A stretch of DNA of 64,000 nt, from contig CM056376.1 of the NCBI GenBank assembly GCA_029718625.1, positions 115,530,263 to 115,594,262 of the forward strand, given 5' to 3'. This stretch comes from Synaphobranchus kaupii. Its lineage: Eukaryota > Chordata > Actinopteri > Anguilliformes > Synaphobranchidae. The stretch's first letter is position 1. Every line of letters starts with the position of its first letter. The notes below the pieces were generated by a model. That model did not search any database. It saw only the letters and a program-made list of their open reading frames with translations, and was not told the DNA's origin. The translations under genes and the position numbers were made by a program. Shown here one piece after another: positions 9,989 through 21,599 of the stretch.

Positions 9989-11831
9989 ATGCCGATGTTC
10001 GTAGTGAACACAAATGTGAGCAAGGACGCAGTTCCTGCGACTCTTCTCGCGGAAGCCACACGGGTACTGGCTAAAGCCATTGGAAAACCTGCGCAGGTAA
10101 GACGGTTATGCAGCCGTGTTACCGCGTCCGCGGTGAGATAGTGGCGAATGAGTCCTGCTGCTATTTCGTTTAGGTGTCCGGGACCATAATGGACCGCGCA
10201 CCAGAACAAATCCTGGTCATGTTGCGTTTGTGTTACGAAATCACGGCCTTCGCTGTCTACTACATCGTTTAACGTACATTTGCAAAATATTCTGACCCAA
10301 GTATACGAAATGTTTAAAGACGCAGATACAGTGAAGGGAACTAACCACTGATGGTCCGTTTAGCGGCCCAATTTATAAATATAATTTCAAGATTATATAT
10401 CTTATGATGATGGACTCCCACCCACTCCCAAATGTATTATATAGTTAGTTACTTTGCTTGCTGTCAAGCAAATTAGCAAGTGAGCTAGCCTACATATTAT
10501 AACACCGAGAGTCGGGATCGGGACTCCTGATTTATTTTACATGGAACGTCAATCAGCAAACGTTCAGACAGTTTATTTTATTGCCAGATAGTTGTAAATG
10601 TCAATTGCTACTGTGAATTAAAGGCTACATTTATTCACTCAGAATCTGAGATGAAGGCTTTGGTCAGTCGAACATTGGACTTCGGGTGGGAACTGATCGT
10701 GTGTTTGTGAGGGACAGATACAGACACCTCATAAAGGTATAGAAAACATGATTTGAAAGACCGGGAAGTTTGTAGCATCATTTCTTTTATATTTCAGGAA
10801 CATTGAATACTATTTAAAATACGCAAAACAGAAAATGCGGTAAAGGGGCGTGCCTAAGTAGGCTACAATGCAACTGCAACTGACATTATTTAACAGGAAC
10901 CTCCTACAGTTCCTGGGAAGTACGGAAGGAGCCAGACGAGCTCAATATCAGATTAGTTTATTAAATCTTTGGCTGAGCTCAGGCTATGCTGACCTGTCTG
11001 CTGTGTGTTGGGCAGTATATCGCTGTGCACATCAACGCTGAGCAGATGATGATGTTTGGTGGAAAGGAGGACCCGTGCGCCCTCTGCTCTTTGCACAGCA
11101 TCGGGAAGATTGGGGCCTCACAGAACAAAGAGTACTCCGTGCTGCTCTGTGGTCTGCTGAACAGACACCTGGGCATCTCACCTGACAGGTAAGAATGTGC
11201 TCGCCTCACCCTCGGCCTGCCCACCGTCCCCTCAAACGCCCATCCTTCACCAGTGGAGGGTCAATCCTGATGGCCTGGTCAAATTCTCACAAAAAGGTTG
11301 CTCTCTAAATAAGGACATCTACTCATCCCTCCTACACTTGATTGGCTGCACACTCCCTTTGTGTTCCTCAACCTTCTTTGATTGCCAGGTCATCACTTCA
11401 AATGAGTTCACCTGATTCAACAAAGGAGTGGAGTTATCAATGACTTTCAGTTATTAGCCAAACGGTTGATTTTTCTCTCCACAAGAAAATAATATGATTG
11501 GTCCAAATTCAGTGTAATGTGTTTCCCATATAATGCACACTGAAGCCTTTATTTCTAGCCTCACACTGAAGCCTTACTACTGTGCCTTTCATGAGGCTCC
11601 ACCCACAGGATGTGAAAAACCCTGTTACATCATCTCCTACCTACAATTCTGGTGAATTGGACGGAGTGAGCTAAAGCCACAGTTTGTTATGGTGTGCAGG
11701 TATTGGACCGTTTTGGACAGGTTCACTGTGTTCTAACTGGTGATTCTGTTGGGTTGTGTTTCAGGATTTACGTGAACTTCATTGACATGGAAGCACAGAA
11801 TGTGGCCTGGAATAACAGCACTTTCGGCTGA
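9989..11831 (+). CDS. mif: Macrophage migration inhibitory factor, three exons, complete
   Basis: The exons are 9989-10096 (108 bp), 11016-11188 (173 bp) and 11765-11831 (67 bp). Together they encode 115 residues, the standard MIF length, with the vertebrate intron positions and phases (0, then 2). All splice sites are GT-AG: GTAAGA donor at 10097, GGCAG acceptor, GTAAGA donor at 11189, TTTCAG acceptor. MIF is a small secreted cytokine that forms trimers and has keto-enol tautomerase activity. The catalytic proline follows the start methionine ([10 protein letters not shown]), the active-site lysine is at residue 33 (GKPAQ), the CALC thiol motif is at 57-60, the family signature SLHSIGKIG is at 61-69, and the C-terminus is NNSTFG. 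It is not the paralogue ddt, because CALC and the NNSTF end are MIF-specific. Nothing is broken. Confidence 0.97.
10097..11015 (+). other. mif intron 1
   Basis: This is a 919-bp intron with GT-AG ends. I see no clear repeat or second gene in it. Confidence 0.85.
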
Positions 11832-11989
11832 GCGGCCATCCGCTCCCCGGGCTCTTCCTTCCTGCGGATGCGAGATCATCTACCCCCTGTCCCCCCTGTC
11901 ACTGAGAGGGATAATAGTGAGGCTTAGGTGCCTATCTGTCCAGTTTCTGGGTGTATTCCTGTCAGCTTTCTTAAGCACTGATGCACCTC

Positions 11990-11995
11990 AATAAA
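11990..11995 (+). promoter_or_regulatory. mif polyadenylation signal
   Basis: A canonical AATAAA lies 159 bp after the mif stop codon, giving a short 3' untranslated region. Confidence 0.8.
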
Positions 11996-12114
11996 GCATC
12001 ACATCCTGGTTACTGGTTCTATTGTTTGTATATTTGCTTTTCTTGTTCGCGTCATTCAATTACACAGACCTGAATAATAGTTTAATGGTTTATTTCTGTA
12101 TCAGTTTTAAAACA

Positions 12115-13775
12115 CAAAGCTTGTAGCAGTTAGCAAGCTGCCCAGAGGCTAACCAACGTTAACAGTACAGTAGAACTACGCATCGCTCGTCGTCAGACGT
12201 CTATGCATAAAATGGGCATCAAAGCATCAATCAGCGCTTTGCTTTGCCACCCATCAATTTTTTAATAAAAAGAAAACGTGATACAGATGCTGTGGAATGT
12301 TTATCGACTGGAGGTGCCCTGTTCAGGTTCAGCAAACACTCACATTCACTGACTATTTGCTCTGTGTAAAACTGAGGAACTCAGAAGGCTGGAGCCCAGC
12401 GATCAGGTTTATTACTGTTCTGGGGAAATGGAGTTCTACATCATGTTTAGTTATAAAATGTTTACAAGGAAAATTAGTTTTTATTTTTTCAATAATGGCT
12501 CGATGTCACACTAACATTTTATGTTAGAGTTACGTGTAATATGAAATTTAACTTGCATTCACCAATTTTGTCTTCTCGAATCTATATTAGACTGAAGATG
12601 AAAATACAGTATTGATCTCCTATGAATGTCTTAATTTGACATGGGCAGTTAAATAAATGCACAAATTAGAGTACATGAAGAGCAGCTAAAATCAACACAC
12701 AATGGCTACAATAATTTGCATATTCATGAGTGGCTACCAATTATTAAAAATGGGTAGTATCAAAAATAATGTTAATAAGGTATAGAGGTTTATCCTGATT
12801 AGATGTACGGAAATTGTTATTTAGTTATTTTGGCATAAATGTTGTTTGGCTATCTCTAATTCCCCAGATCTGTTTATAGCAATATTCAGTTGCACCAGGC
12901 TCTATGTTTTATACAGTTTTGGGCTGTGTAAATCACACTGGACAAGAACATCTAATCAATGTGCAAAAACAAACAAATTGAGCTTTATTTTGGTGTTACA
13001 CCTTTTACAAACAAGGTGCCACACTGCACCTCACTGGAAATTTTCCAGTTATATCAGAGTAGGCTATAGCTATTAGACCGGGTTGAGACCATAGACTGTA
13101 TAAAAATAGGTTGAGACGAAGATATGACTCCTCCCACTCCGGTGAAACAGGAGCAAACATGAGTTTTTTTCCCGCAACGTTTTGTGTATCTTGAACCTAT
13201 TAGGCCCCCGTAGTGTTTCGGTCATCATTGCTTGGGTGGTGGATGAAGGCTACGGATGAAATATATTTCATGACACGTCGTACCTAATAGGTTACCCGTT
13301 TTTAATTGATAGCTACAGTAGGTGAATATCAAATAAATGCAGATCAGTGGATCATTGCTCTGTACTCTTCACTGAAAGTTTTTTTTGTATGGCGCTTGCG
13401 TTACTTGTTCGATGCAAGGCACGCTAGCTACGTTTGCTACTATAGGCTAACTGGCTCTCTCTAATAAGGTATTTCTGACAGCTCTGTTGAAGCCATTCAT
13501 AGAGCGACATGAAATATGGCGTGCATTATGTGGATAGCTGCATACTGGAGCATTTGTCATCGCTATGAAGCTAGCAGAATAATGTTTCCTCCCGTTTTGA
13601 AGGAGACGGAATACTGGTTTGAAAACAGGCGCTTGATTGATGTTTTGCTTTGCTACCCGTCTGCCCATTTTATGCATAGACCTCTGACAACGAGTGATGC
13701 GTAGTTCTACTATAGCTGCTAACGTCTGTTAGCCTGTGGGCAGCTTGCTAACTGCTACTAGCTTTCCCGCGTTGT
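12115..13775. mobile_element. Element with about 120-bp diverged inverted ends
   Basis: The left arm (12115-12235, with GTAGCAGTTAGCAAGCTGCC and CTATGCATAAAATGGGCA) recurs inverted at about 13640-13775. The arms differ at several positions, so the copy is not young. A minus-strand open frame of 76 codons overlaps the right arm (13447-13677), but I do not recognise its product. The interior, about 12240-13640, has no other coding signal. The superfamily is unknown. Confidence 0.6.
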
Positions 13776-14453
13776 TGGTACCGTAACATTATAGCCAACT
13801 GCCTGTTTAGCACTAGCGCCTTATGCTGGTTGGCATGCTCTTCACTTCTGGATATCCATCAAATAGTTTTCGCGTAAAACTAGATTCTGTATACCATGTC
13901 GTTAAATAGCAACTAGTTATTTTGTTTTCATTTTGTAACAGTTGTGCACAGTTATTGGAAAATAACGATATCTTTTTCTCTACACAAAACACGTCTTTGT
14001 CACTGAATAATTTTCACTACAGAAAATAATTTCAGGCAATTGAACGAAATGGTCACTCAATTCAACCCCACTGTCCTTATGAAACTAGGATAGGATTTAT
14101 CCTAGCCTTTATGTAAGATTGGTTATATATATACCATTTCCTCTATATTTTTAGTCAACAGTATTTTTCATTTTACCATTAGCCTAATGATCAAAATGTT
14201 TTGTGAACTTTTTAAAAAGTTCTTAACTGTAGTGTTTATAAATGCCTTTGTTTATTTGATTGTTTAGTTGCCTACTGCCCCAGACAATAGAGGAAGGGTT
14301 AGGGGAAAATGTTCTTCTTGGTGGGAGAGCAGAGAGTGTAAGGATTGGTATTGTTGTTTATGAAGAATGGAAATAAGGTGACAATATAGTTCATTTAAAA
14401 CACACGTTGTGTTAGATTAACCTGTATAAATTAAATTTGATTTGCTTTCTTAG
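13776..14453. other. Region upstream of gene A coding exon 1
   Basis: AT-rich sequence. By analogy with gene B, an untranslated first exon and promoter should lie here or further left, but I could not place one. Confidence 0.4.
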
Positions 14454-17400
14454 GTGCCACAAAAGAGCTTGCTCAGTTACGCTGGACACTTGTGTGACAT
14501 CATACGTCAGGGAAGGCAGCCTTCGTTGGCTCCGCGCCCCTGCGTGAGTGACATCTCCTGGGCCCTAGAGGAGCCTGCAGACGGGGGGCATCCGGAACGA
14601 TGTCGGAAGCCATTCTGGCTTTTCAGGCCCAGCTCTCTGGCATCATGGAGACGGTTCTGAAAACAGCTGTGTTCGAGATCACCTGGCTGGTGGAGAGCAG
14701 CTTCCAGGGGGAAGTGGTTCGGAGCAGACGGGAAGCAGAGGTCCTGAGGCAGAGGCTGCGGGCGGCGGAGCGCCGTGGGAGGGGCACTGAGGGGAGCGCA
14801 AAGGTTACGTGTGAGGAGTGTCGCCGAATTTCCACCGAGGGAAATGAACGGCGAACCAAGGGCACGCAGGCTGGTGAGTAAAGTTTCTGACGCAGCGAGA
14901 TGTGTGACACAATCCGTCGGGTGGCCGACTCTCGAGCTAGACACCCTGCTTGGATAGTGACTTTTTGGCTCTCAGGTGTGCAGGACGGTTGTGGCATCAA
15001 GGAGGAAGAGGACGCAGGAATAACTCCAGGCAACTGTCTGATGGACACATCTGACGAGGCCACGCCCACTTCCACTGGGCCGCCAGAGACGGTAATTAAT
15101 GCTTATTAATGCTTATGATTTGTAATGACAGTTATTTAACATGTAATGACAATTATTTAACAAAAATTCTGATTACATCAAAAACATGCATTTTTCAGCT
15201 CAGAAGTGGTAGAAAGAGTAAATCGGAATAAAACAGTTGAAACATTTAAGATCGTAAGAGCTTGTTCCTGTAGCTCCCGGTGCACTTTCCTTGTTTTAAG
15301 TTATTTTTGTAGTTTCCTACTGTTTTTCCTTCTTTCGTTTTGTTGCAATTGATTTTTTACTAATTTATGGAAATATAGAATAGAATAGAATAACTTTCAT
15401 TTTCCCTTTAGGGAACTTCAGTTGTAGCCACCAGCATCAACAAAAAAAAGGGGGCAGACCCACAACACACAAACAAACATATCAAATAAAGACATTCAAT
15501 AGAATCATTGCATTAATCAAACTAATTAAGTGAATTAAAGTGTAATACAGCCATGATTAAAAATAGCCCCCGCAGTCCCGCGATGTCTAGTGTCGTTAAG
15601 CAGTCCAACACAGAAACTCCGCCAGTCCGCCTCCACGACTTTCCTCCATACACGCAGTGTTGCGGTCTCTGTACACTGTCGAAACGGAGCACCGAACTGC
15701 GTCAGCCTTCCCACTCCTCGCCTTGCTCCTCCCCCGCATTATCTTCTCCTTCCCTTCTTGCCTTTTGGAGATTGTCTGCACTCCCGGATCAGTCCCGACA
15801 TCTTCGACTCCGGTGAAGAGCGATGGTAAATTTTGTTGCTGCAGATCCAACGGACATTCCTGAGCATATGTTGCGAATGCATCTCCATGGTGACGACCAT
15901 AAACAAAATTATCCCGACTAGACAATTCGTCAATATTATCAAAACAAGCAGCAGGAGTGCCCTGAAAAATCTCCAGCCCGTTTCCCCGTACCACAACAGA
16001 CAGCGCATGAAAAAAACAAAAGACAAAAGCCCGACAACAAAATACATTTAAATGAACAAACACGAACATGAGAGACAGCTGGACTACATGTCGCCATTAC
16101 AGCACCACGTGACGTATATATGACGGATACTGTGAAGCAAGCTAGAGTTGGATCTAGAGTTTAGTTGGATCTAAGGAGGAATTACTAGCTCTCCAGTGGA
16201 AGCGACCACCCAGTGTTAGGCATGCTATCCCAGACGAGTTGAAGAGGCTGTATCACGGCTGCAGAGCTGGAGTGAAACAGAAGGCAATGAAGTGTAAATA
16301 CAAGCCTTATCTGCCTTTGATTGTCATGGGAACGTGAATGCACTGACTAACAATCTTGACGAGTTTGCAGCACTGGTGATGAACCAGAGAGTATATCATG
16401 AGTGCAGTCTCATGTGCCTCATGGAGACAACAATATTGCAGACTCGTGTGGACATTCCTGGTTTTGTGACTGTGCAGGCAGACAGAGATACAGGAAGCGG
16501 TAAGCGGTAGGGCTTGTTTTGTTCGTTAACAACAGATGGTGTAACCCAGGGCATGTCACAGTGAAAGAAAATATCTATTGCCCAGATATAGAACTTTTAA
16601 TGGTTGGTTTGCGACCATATTATCTACCGAGAGAGCTCTCCCATGCCATGGCGGTCACAACCATCATGAGACTACAGACTCAACACCCTGATGCTTTCAT
16701 CGCGATATCTGGGGACTTCAACCATGATACCCTCTCCTCCACTCCGACCGGTTTTTCCCAGTTTGTGGAACAAAAAGACACTGGACCTCCTGTAGGCTAA
16801 TGTCAAGGGAGCATATAGGGCTTCAGTACTTCCCCACTTGGCAAATCAGACCACAATCTGATCTGATACTCAACATACAGTACTGATGTTTATTTTGCTA
16901 TTTATTTGCATAGTCTTATTGGTGCTAAATCAGCACACAATCCACATAGAAAAGGTCTATTTTCATCTGCCATATCGGTAATCTGTGAATTTCCCCCCTC
17001 TAAAATCTGCATCGGTCTTAAAAATCCCATAGTTTTGAGTGCACGGATTGGGGGGTGCTGCAAGATTTGTATGGGGAGGACATCTATGGGGTTACACACT
17101 GCACTACTGACTACTGGAATTTCTGCATGGACAATGTTAAGACTACGCTGCTACCCTAACAACAAACCATGCAACATCAAAGCCCTACTCAACCAGAAGA
17201 AGAGGGCCTTCAAAGATGGTGATGGGGAGCAGCTGAAACGGATTCAGGGTCATCTTAAGTGCCAGCTGAAGGAGGCGAAGGACAATTACAGGAGGAAGAT
17301 GGAACTGAAGCTGCAGCAAAACAACGTGAAGGAGTTGTGGCATGTAATGAGGATCATCACTGGCTTCAAACCGAAGAGGAGCCATGCAATGGATGCCGGG

Positions 17401-20400
17401 GTGGATAAGGCTAATGAGTTCAATGTTCTACAACAGGTTTGACTCCACAGCCAGTGTCTGCCCTGCACCCGACGCAGTGTCTACAGACAGCCCCGTTCTC
17501 ACCTCCACAGTTGCTGGCTCACCTTCCCCCCACCCTCCCCCACTTATCTCAGCAGATCAGGCCAAAGGGGAGCTGGTGAGACATTTTGCAGTGTGGGGGC
17601 AGAGCATAAAAAACAAAATGAAACAAAGTCAAGGGTAAAACATTTCATTTATAAAATATGAGTGAGGTCTTTATAAAACATTTTTTTTAATTATCAAAAC
17701 ATCAAGCATTGTTTAAAAATGATTGAAATGCAAATTAAAGGACAATTGTGCCCATAGTTATCTGTAATATATATGTGCTTATTGTTGTGTGATTATTTTC
17801 TAACCATAGCTTATGCCTGCCAGCTGGACACAGGTTTAGGTGAAGGCTGATTTTCTGTATTGCAGACCACCTATTTGGAAGAGGACAGATTTAACCGGAT
17901 GCAGAAAGAGGAAGAGCTGAAGGAGGTCAGAGGTCACCGGTGCCCTCAAGAAAGTCAGAAGGGTGAGAGCGTAGTTTTAGTCTCTGATTACTTTTTGCGG
18001 AACTGACCTAACTTTGAGAGTAGGAAACAAAAAATCTGAGAATCTTCTCATTCTCCATCTTAGCGCTTCCAACATTCAAACGTTCATGTTATTTACGTCT
18101 TGTCAGAGAAAGGATTTTAAAACTGAGCTCTGCAACATCTTGGAGAGGTTTTCATTGTTACTCAGCATTTAATTGATCAATTAAAGCAGCTGGATACACA
18201 TTCAGCTCATCTTGTCACTTTGCCCGGAATTGGTTCGCCTGGTCTTGGAAAACCCTGTGGTTCTCCAAGACCATGTATGGAGACCCCAGAAAAACCTGTG
18301 GTTCTCCAAGACCACGTTTGGAGACCCCAGAAAAACCTGTGGTTCTCCAAGACCAGGTTTGGAGACCCCAGAAAACCCTGTGGTTCTCCAGGACCAGGTT
18401 TGGAGACCCCAGAAAAACCTGTGGTTCTCCAAGTCCAAGTATGGTGACCCCAGCAGGCCCTGCGATTTTCGAGGACCAGGTTTGGAGACCCCAGCAGACC
18501 CTGCGGTTCTCCAGGACCAGGGGGTATACTACGAAGGAAGCTTAACATAGCCAGGGTTTATTTGCGTTAGCTGGCTTCAGAAAGCCTAAACACCGCAATC
18601 TGGCTTAACCGGTACTAAGAACGTGGTTATCAATTTTCTAAGTGAACACGGGCTTTATTAATCAAGGTACGTGTGCGTTCCCATAAAAGGGGCGGTGTCT
18701 GCAACAATGAGCCTATAGCGGTGCAGCATGGGCTGCACTAGAGCAACGTTCTCTCCTGTGGGGGAAAAAAGACTGATACGGACAGATATAATGGACGGAT
18801 AAGAATATGAAACAATCATATGAGCAAAAGCAACACCATTACCTCCAACAAAGCCAGGAAGGAGGTTTTGCAAAAAATAAATAAATAAAATTCTCATCGT
18901 GTAGGTTAAATTCGTTAGGCTTGTTAATACCTTATTCGCCTTACCACTCATAACAAATAAATATATAGCTGCTCTATAGGCCTACATTGTCATACAATTT
19001 ATTTCTAATGTGACAACTGTACTATTACATTTTAGAGTTGCTAAACTTTATACATGATGCAACATGTTTAAAATATTGCTGAAGCAATCACATTTTTTCA
19101 TAAAAAAAGTTTCTCAAACATTTTCCGGAACTCACAAAATCCTTTGCGGAACTCACTAATCTCGCCCTGTGAAGAGATTCCCTCAGTATCCGCACATATC
19201 TCTACGGGATCCTTTGGAATGGAGACGCCTTTTTCCAAAGCCAAGGAGTTGATTTTATATGTTTCAATCTGTTATCCTGAACATAACCTGCCCTGGAGCA
19301 GGTTAGCAGTGCAGAGTAAGTTGCCGTGGCAATATACCCCAATTAAAAGTGAGTCGGCTTCGTGATACAGAAAACCCAGGGTTGAAGCTTAATTTAGCTC
19401 GCTATCCCCTTAATCTCGCTTCGTAGTACACCCCTCAGGTTTGGAGACCCCCAGCAGACCCTGCAGTTCTCCAGGGCCAGGTTTGGAGACCCCAGAAGAC
19501 CCTGTGAGGAAACATTTCTGGCTGTCCAGCAGAAGATGTGCTACCAGGGAATAAAGATGCTGAACAATTAAAGCTGAATCATCATCTCTAGTATTTAGAT
19601 TTTTAATAGAAAAATTCTCTCCAGCATTTGCAGTCACTGTTTCTTTTATTGTATTGTTGTATTGTTCCAAAGACCACAGAAGGTGTACAACACCATTTCA
19701 AATCCTTGGACCTGTAGATTGCTGGTTCAAATCTTATGTGGAACACAGGTTCATAACCTGAATTGTTTCAATAATTAGGTAACGGTGTAGACACATACTA
19801 CGCAAAATGTAGTATTTTATGGCCAGGGTAATAATTTCAGAACTCTCAGGACCAAAATCTAAACCTATATACCAACATACACCCAGTCATTATAAATGCT
19901 ATGAAGGCAACTTTATTCTTTGTTTTTAATCTCTCCCTTTCAGTGACTGTGGAATCCAGCGGCTGTGTTTACTCTGAGGACACACTTTCCAAAGACTCAG
20001 CTGAGCTTCTCCAGGAGCAGGGGTGTGTGGGTGACCCGGGGGGGCTCATTCTGAGGGAGGGCCCTAAACTCACTGGCCCCGCCCTGGAGTACGCCACATA
20101 CGATGGGGCTGCCATTGTTGGGGGAAGGGAGAGGGACGGAGACGTGTGCGGGCACGGTCTGTCACAGACGGCAACCGGGGAGGAGAAGATACAGATAGAG
20201 AACGTGATCAGCTTGTCCCGCCCCCAGCACTGCTCAGCCAATCACGTGAGGAGGAAAATCTCAAGGAAATCGAGGTTTGTGGCGTCAAAACAGCAACAGC
20301 AGCAGCTGGAACTGGCACCGGTGTGCCAGAGTGCAGCTGTGGCTTGCTCTGCCATTCCAGAGGTGGATGCCTCTGCCTTAAGTTTCTCTGCACCCAAAGA

Positions 20401-20875
20401 CATGAGGACGCTTCAGGATGTCGCCCCGGGAGACAAACAGATCAGCTGTGTGTACTGCGGGAAGAGCTTCAGTTACATCAGCCGCCTTAAAATCCACCTG
20501 CTGAAACACACAGGGGAGAAACCGTTCAGCTGCTCGCAGTGCGGGAAGAGGTTCACCATTGCCAGGAATTTGGAGAGACACCAGCACATTCACTGGGGTG
20601 AGGCCGCATTCTGCTGCTCCCAGTGCGGGAAGAGATTCAAGAGAGCCGACCACCTCAAGGTCCACCAGCGCGTTCACACGGGGGAGAGACCGTACTCTTG
20701 CACCCAGTGCAACAAGTGTTTCCGGTTTTCCGGGGACCTGAATACGCACAAGCGGGTGCACACCGGAGAGAAACCGTACTGCTGTACGCTATGTGGAAAC
20801 AGGTTTAGCCAGTTAAGGCAACTGAAAGCACACCAGCGGAACCACAAAGGGCTGGGCTGGAATGTGCTCTCCTAG
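14454..20875 (+). CDS. C2H2 zinc-finger protein, gene A, four coding exons, five fingers
   Basis: The first exon in view runs from a TTCTTAG acceptor (starts 14454) with the ATG at 14600. Coding exons are 14600-14873, 14976-15091, 17866-17962 and 19944-20875, 472 residues in all, with intron phases 1, 0 and 1 and GT-AG borders (GTGAGT, GTAATT, GTGAGA donors). Residues 1-91 are the N-terminal module shared with genes B, C and D ([20 protein letters not shown], then a charged helix). Exons 2 and 3 are acidic linkers ([18 protein letters not shown]). Exon 4 has a low-complexity linker and five tandem fingers at about residues 331-463, of the form CxxC-x12-HxxxH joined by TGEKP-type linkers. It should be a nuclear DNA-binding regulator; the target is unknown. 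The last eight residues and the stop codon come from a 29-bp tandem array. The frame is intact throughout. Confidence 0.9.
15374..16069 (-). mobile_element. 3' part of a non-LTR retrotransposon, copy 2
   Basis: In gene A intron 2. The minus strand ends with TATTC repeats (plus GAATAGAATAGAATA near 15376-15392), preceded by the block shared with 7885-8100. A minus-strand open frame (16069-15596, 157 codons) reads into it and shares the words [10 protein letters not shown] or close variants with the other copy, but I find no reverse transcriptase motif. It is a truncated remnant. Confidence 0.5.
16190..17640 (+). pseudogene. Non-LTR retrotransposon fragment: endonuclease and linker region
   Basis: Broken plus-strand reading frames give the apurinic endonuclease signature [12 protein letters not shown], then RPYYLPREL and ISGDFNHD (about 16519-16800). 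The post-endonuclease linker of fish LINEs follows: [31 protein letters not shown] and MRIITGF (about 17185-17440). The reverse transcriptase core is absent. Stops and frame changes show it is dead. It belongs to the same broad LINE group as the reverse-transcriptase fragment at 58300-58760. Confidence 0.75.
18235..18520. repeat. 41-bp minisatellite in gene A intron 3, left part
   Basis: About seven copies of a 41-bp unit containing GGTTCTCCAAGACCA and GGAGACCCCAGAAAA. The array resumes at 19436-19510 with about two more copies, so the element at 18521-19434 landed inside it. The long open frames here on both strands are produced by the repeat. Confidence 0.9.
18521..19434. mobile_element. 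Non-autonomous TIR element inserted in the 41-bp minisatellite
   Basis: The ends are GGGGTATACTACGAAG and CTTCGTAGTACACCCC, imperfect inverted repeats about 40 bp long. The minisatellite phase is kept on both sides, with CAG at 18518-18520 and 19436-19438, consistent with a 3-bp target duplication. The ends and TSD size suggest a Harbinger-like or related family; this is inference. There is no transposase. Confidence 0.7.
19436..19510. repeat. 41-bp minisatellite, right part
   Basis: Continues the array of 18235-18520 after the inserted element, with the same unit (CAGGTTTGGAGACCCC, GTTCTCCAGGGCC). Confidence 0.85.
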
Positions 20876-21238
20876 CTGGGCTGGGCTGGACTGTGCTTTT
20901 CTAGCTGGGCTGGGTTGGACTGCTCTCCTAGCTGGGCTGAGCTGGACTGTGCTTTCCTAGCTGGGCTGAGCTGGACTGTGATTTCCTAGCTGGGCTGGGC
21001 TGGACTGGGCTGGACTGTGCTCTCCTAGCTGGGATGGGCTGGGCTGGGCTGGAGTGTGCTCTCCTAGCTGGGCTAGGCTGGAGTGTGCTCTCCTAGCTGG
21101 GCTAGGCTGGACTGTGCTCTCCTAGCTGGGCTGGAGTGTGATCTCCTAGCTGGGCTGGGCTGGACTGTGCTCTCCTACCTGGGCTGGGGTGGACTGTGCT
21201 CTCCTAGCTGGGCTGGGCTGGACTGTGCTCTCCTAGCT
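20849..21238. repeat. 29-bp minisatellite overlapping the gene A stop codon
   Basis: Thirteen units, nine of them exactly 29 bp and the others 24, 27, 39 and 39 bp, each built on GGGCTGGGCTGGACTG and CTCTCCTAGCT. The first unit starts inside the last codons of gene A and supplies its stop codon. Confidence 0.92.
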
Positions 21239-21365
21239 GAAATTATGTCAGGTTTACTTTAAGGCCGAAGGTGTAGAGACCCATATTTCTTCCAGACTTC
21301 ACACGGCTTGTGGTCCTCACCTTACATCCGACTCATGGTTTTGGCGTGCCACCAGTCCCGTTGAG

Positions 21366-21572
21366 CACGTATGCATGCATGCGTGTGTATGTGTGTACAT
21401 GCGTGCGTGCATGTGTGTGTGCGTATGCCTATGTGTGTACCTGCGTACATGTGTCTGCCTATGTGTGTGCGTATGTGTATGTGTGTACCGCGTGTGTGTA
21501 TATGTATGTGGGTACTTTTGTGTGTGTGTGTGTGTGTGTGTGTGCGCACACGTGTGCGTGTGTGGGTGAGAG
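21366..21572. repeat. Compound TG/TATG/CATG microsatellite
   Basis: Alternating purine-pyrimidine sequence of TG, TATG and CGTG words with a pure TG run near 21521-21543. The open frames across it are artefacts. It lies in the 3' flank, or possibly the 3' untranslated region, of gene A. Confidence 0.9.
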
Positions 21573-21599
21573 TCCCTTACATAGTTTTCCATTCACATT

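Noticed and set aside
9892..10209. Minus-strand 105-codon frame over mif exon 1
   Set aside because: Antisense shadow of the exon and its GC-rich flank.
15553..16051. Plus-strand frames over the LINE remnant in gene A intron 2
   Set aside because: Opposite to the element's orientation and without domain signal.
18202..18550. Overlapping 75-113-codon frames on both strands
   Set aside because: Generated by the 41-bp minisatellite in gene A intron 3.
19700..19750. GGTTCAAATC word resembling a tRNA B box
   Set aside because: No matching A box, acceptor stem or cloverleaf could be drawn; at most a decayed SINE.
18235..21238. Regularly spaced repeats considered as a CRISPR array
   Set aside because: Head-to-tail minisatellites without unique spacers in a eukaryotic genome.
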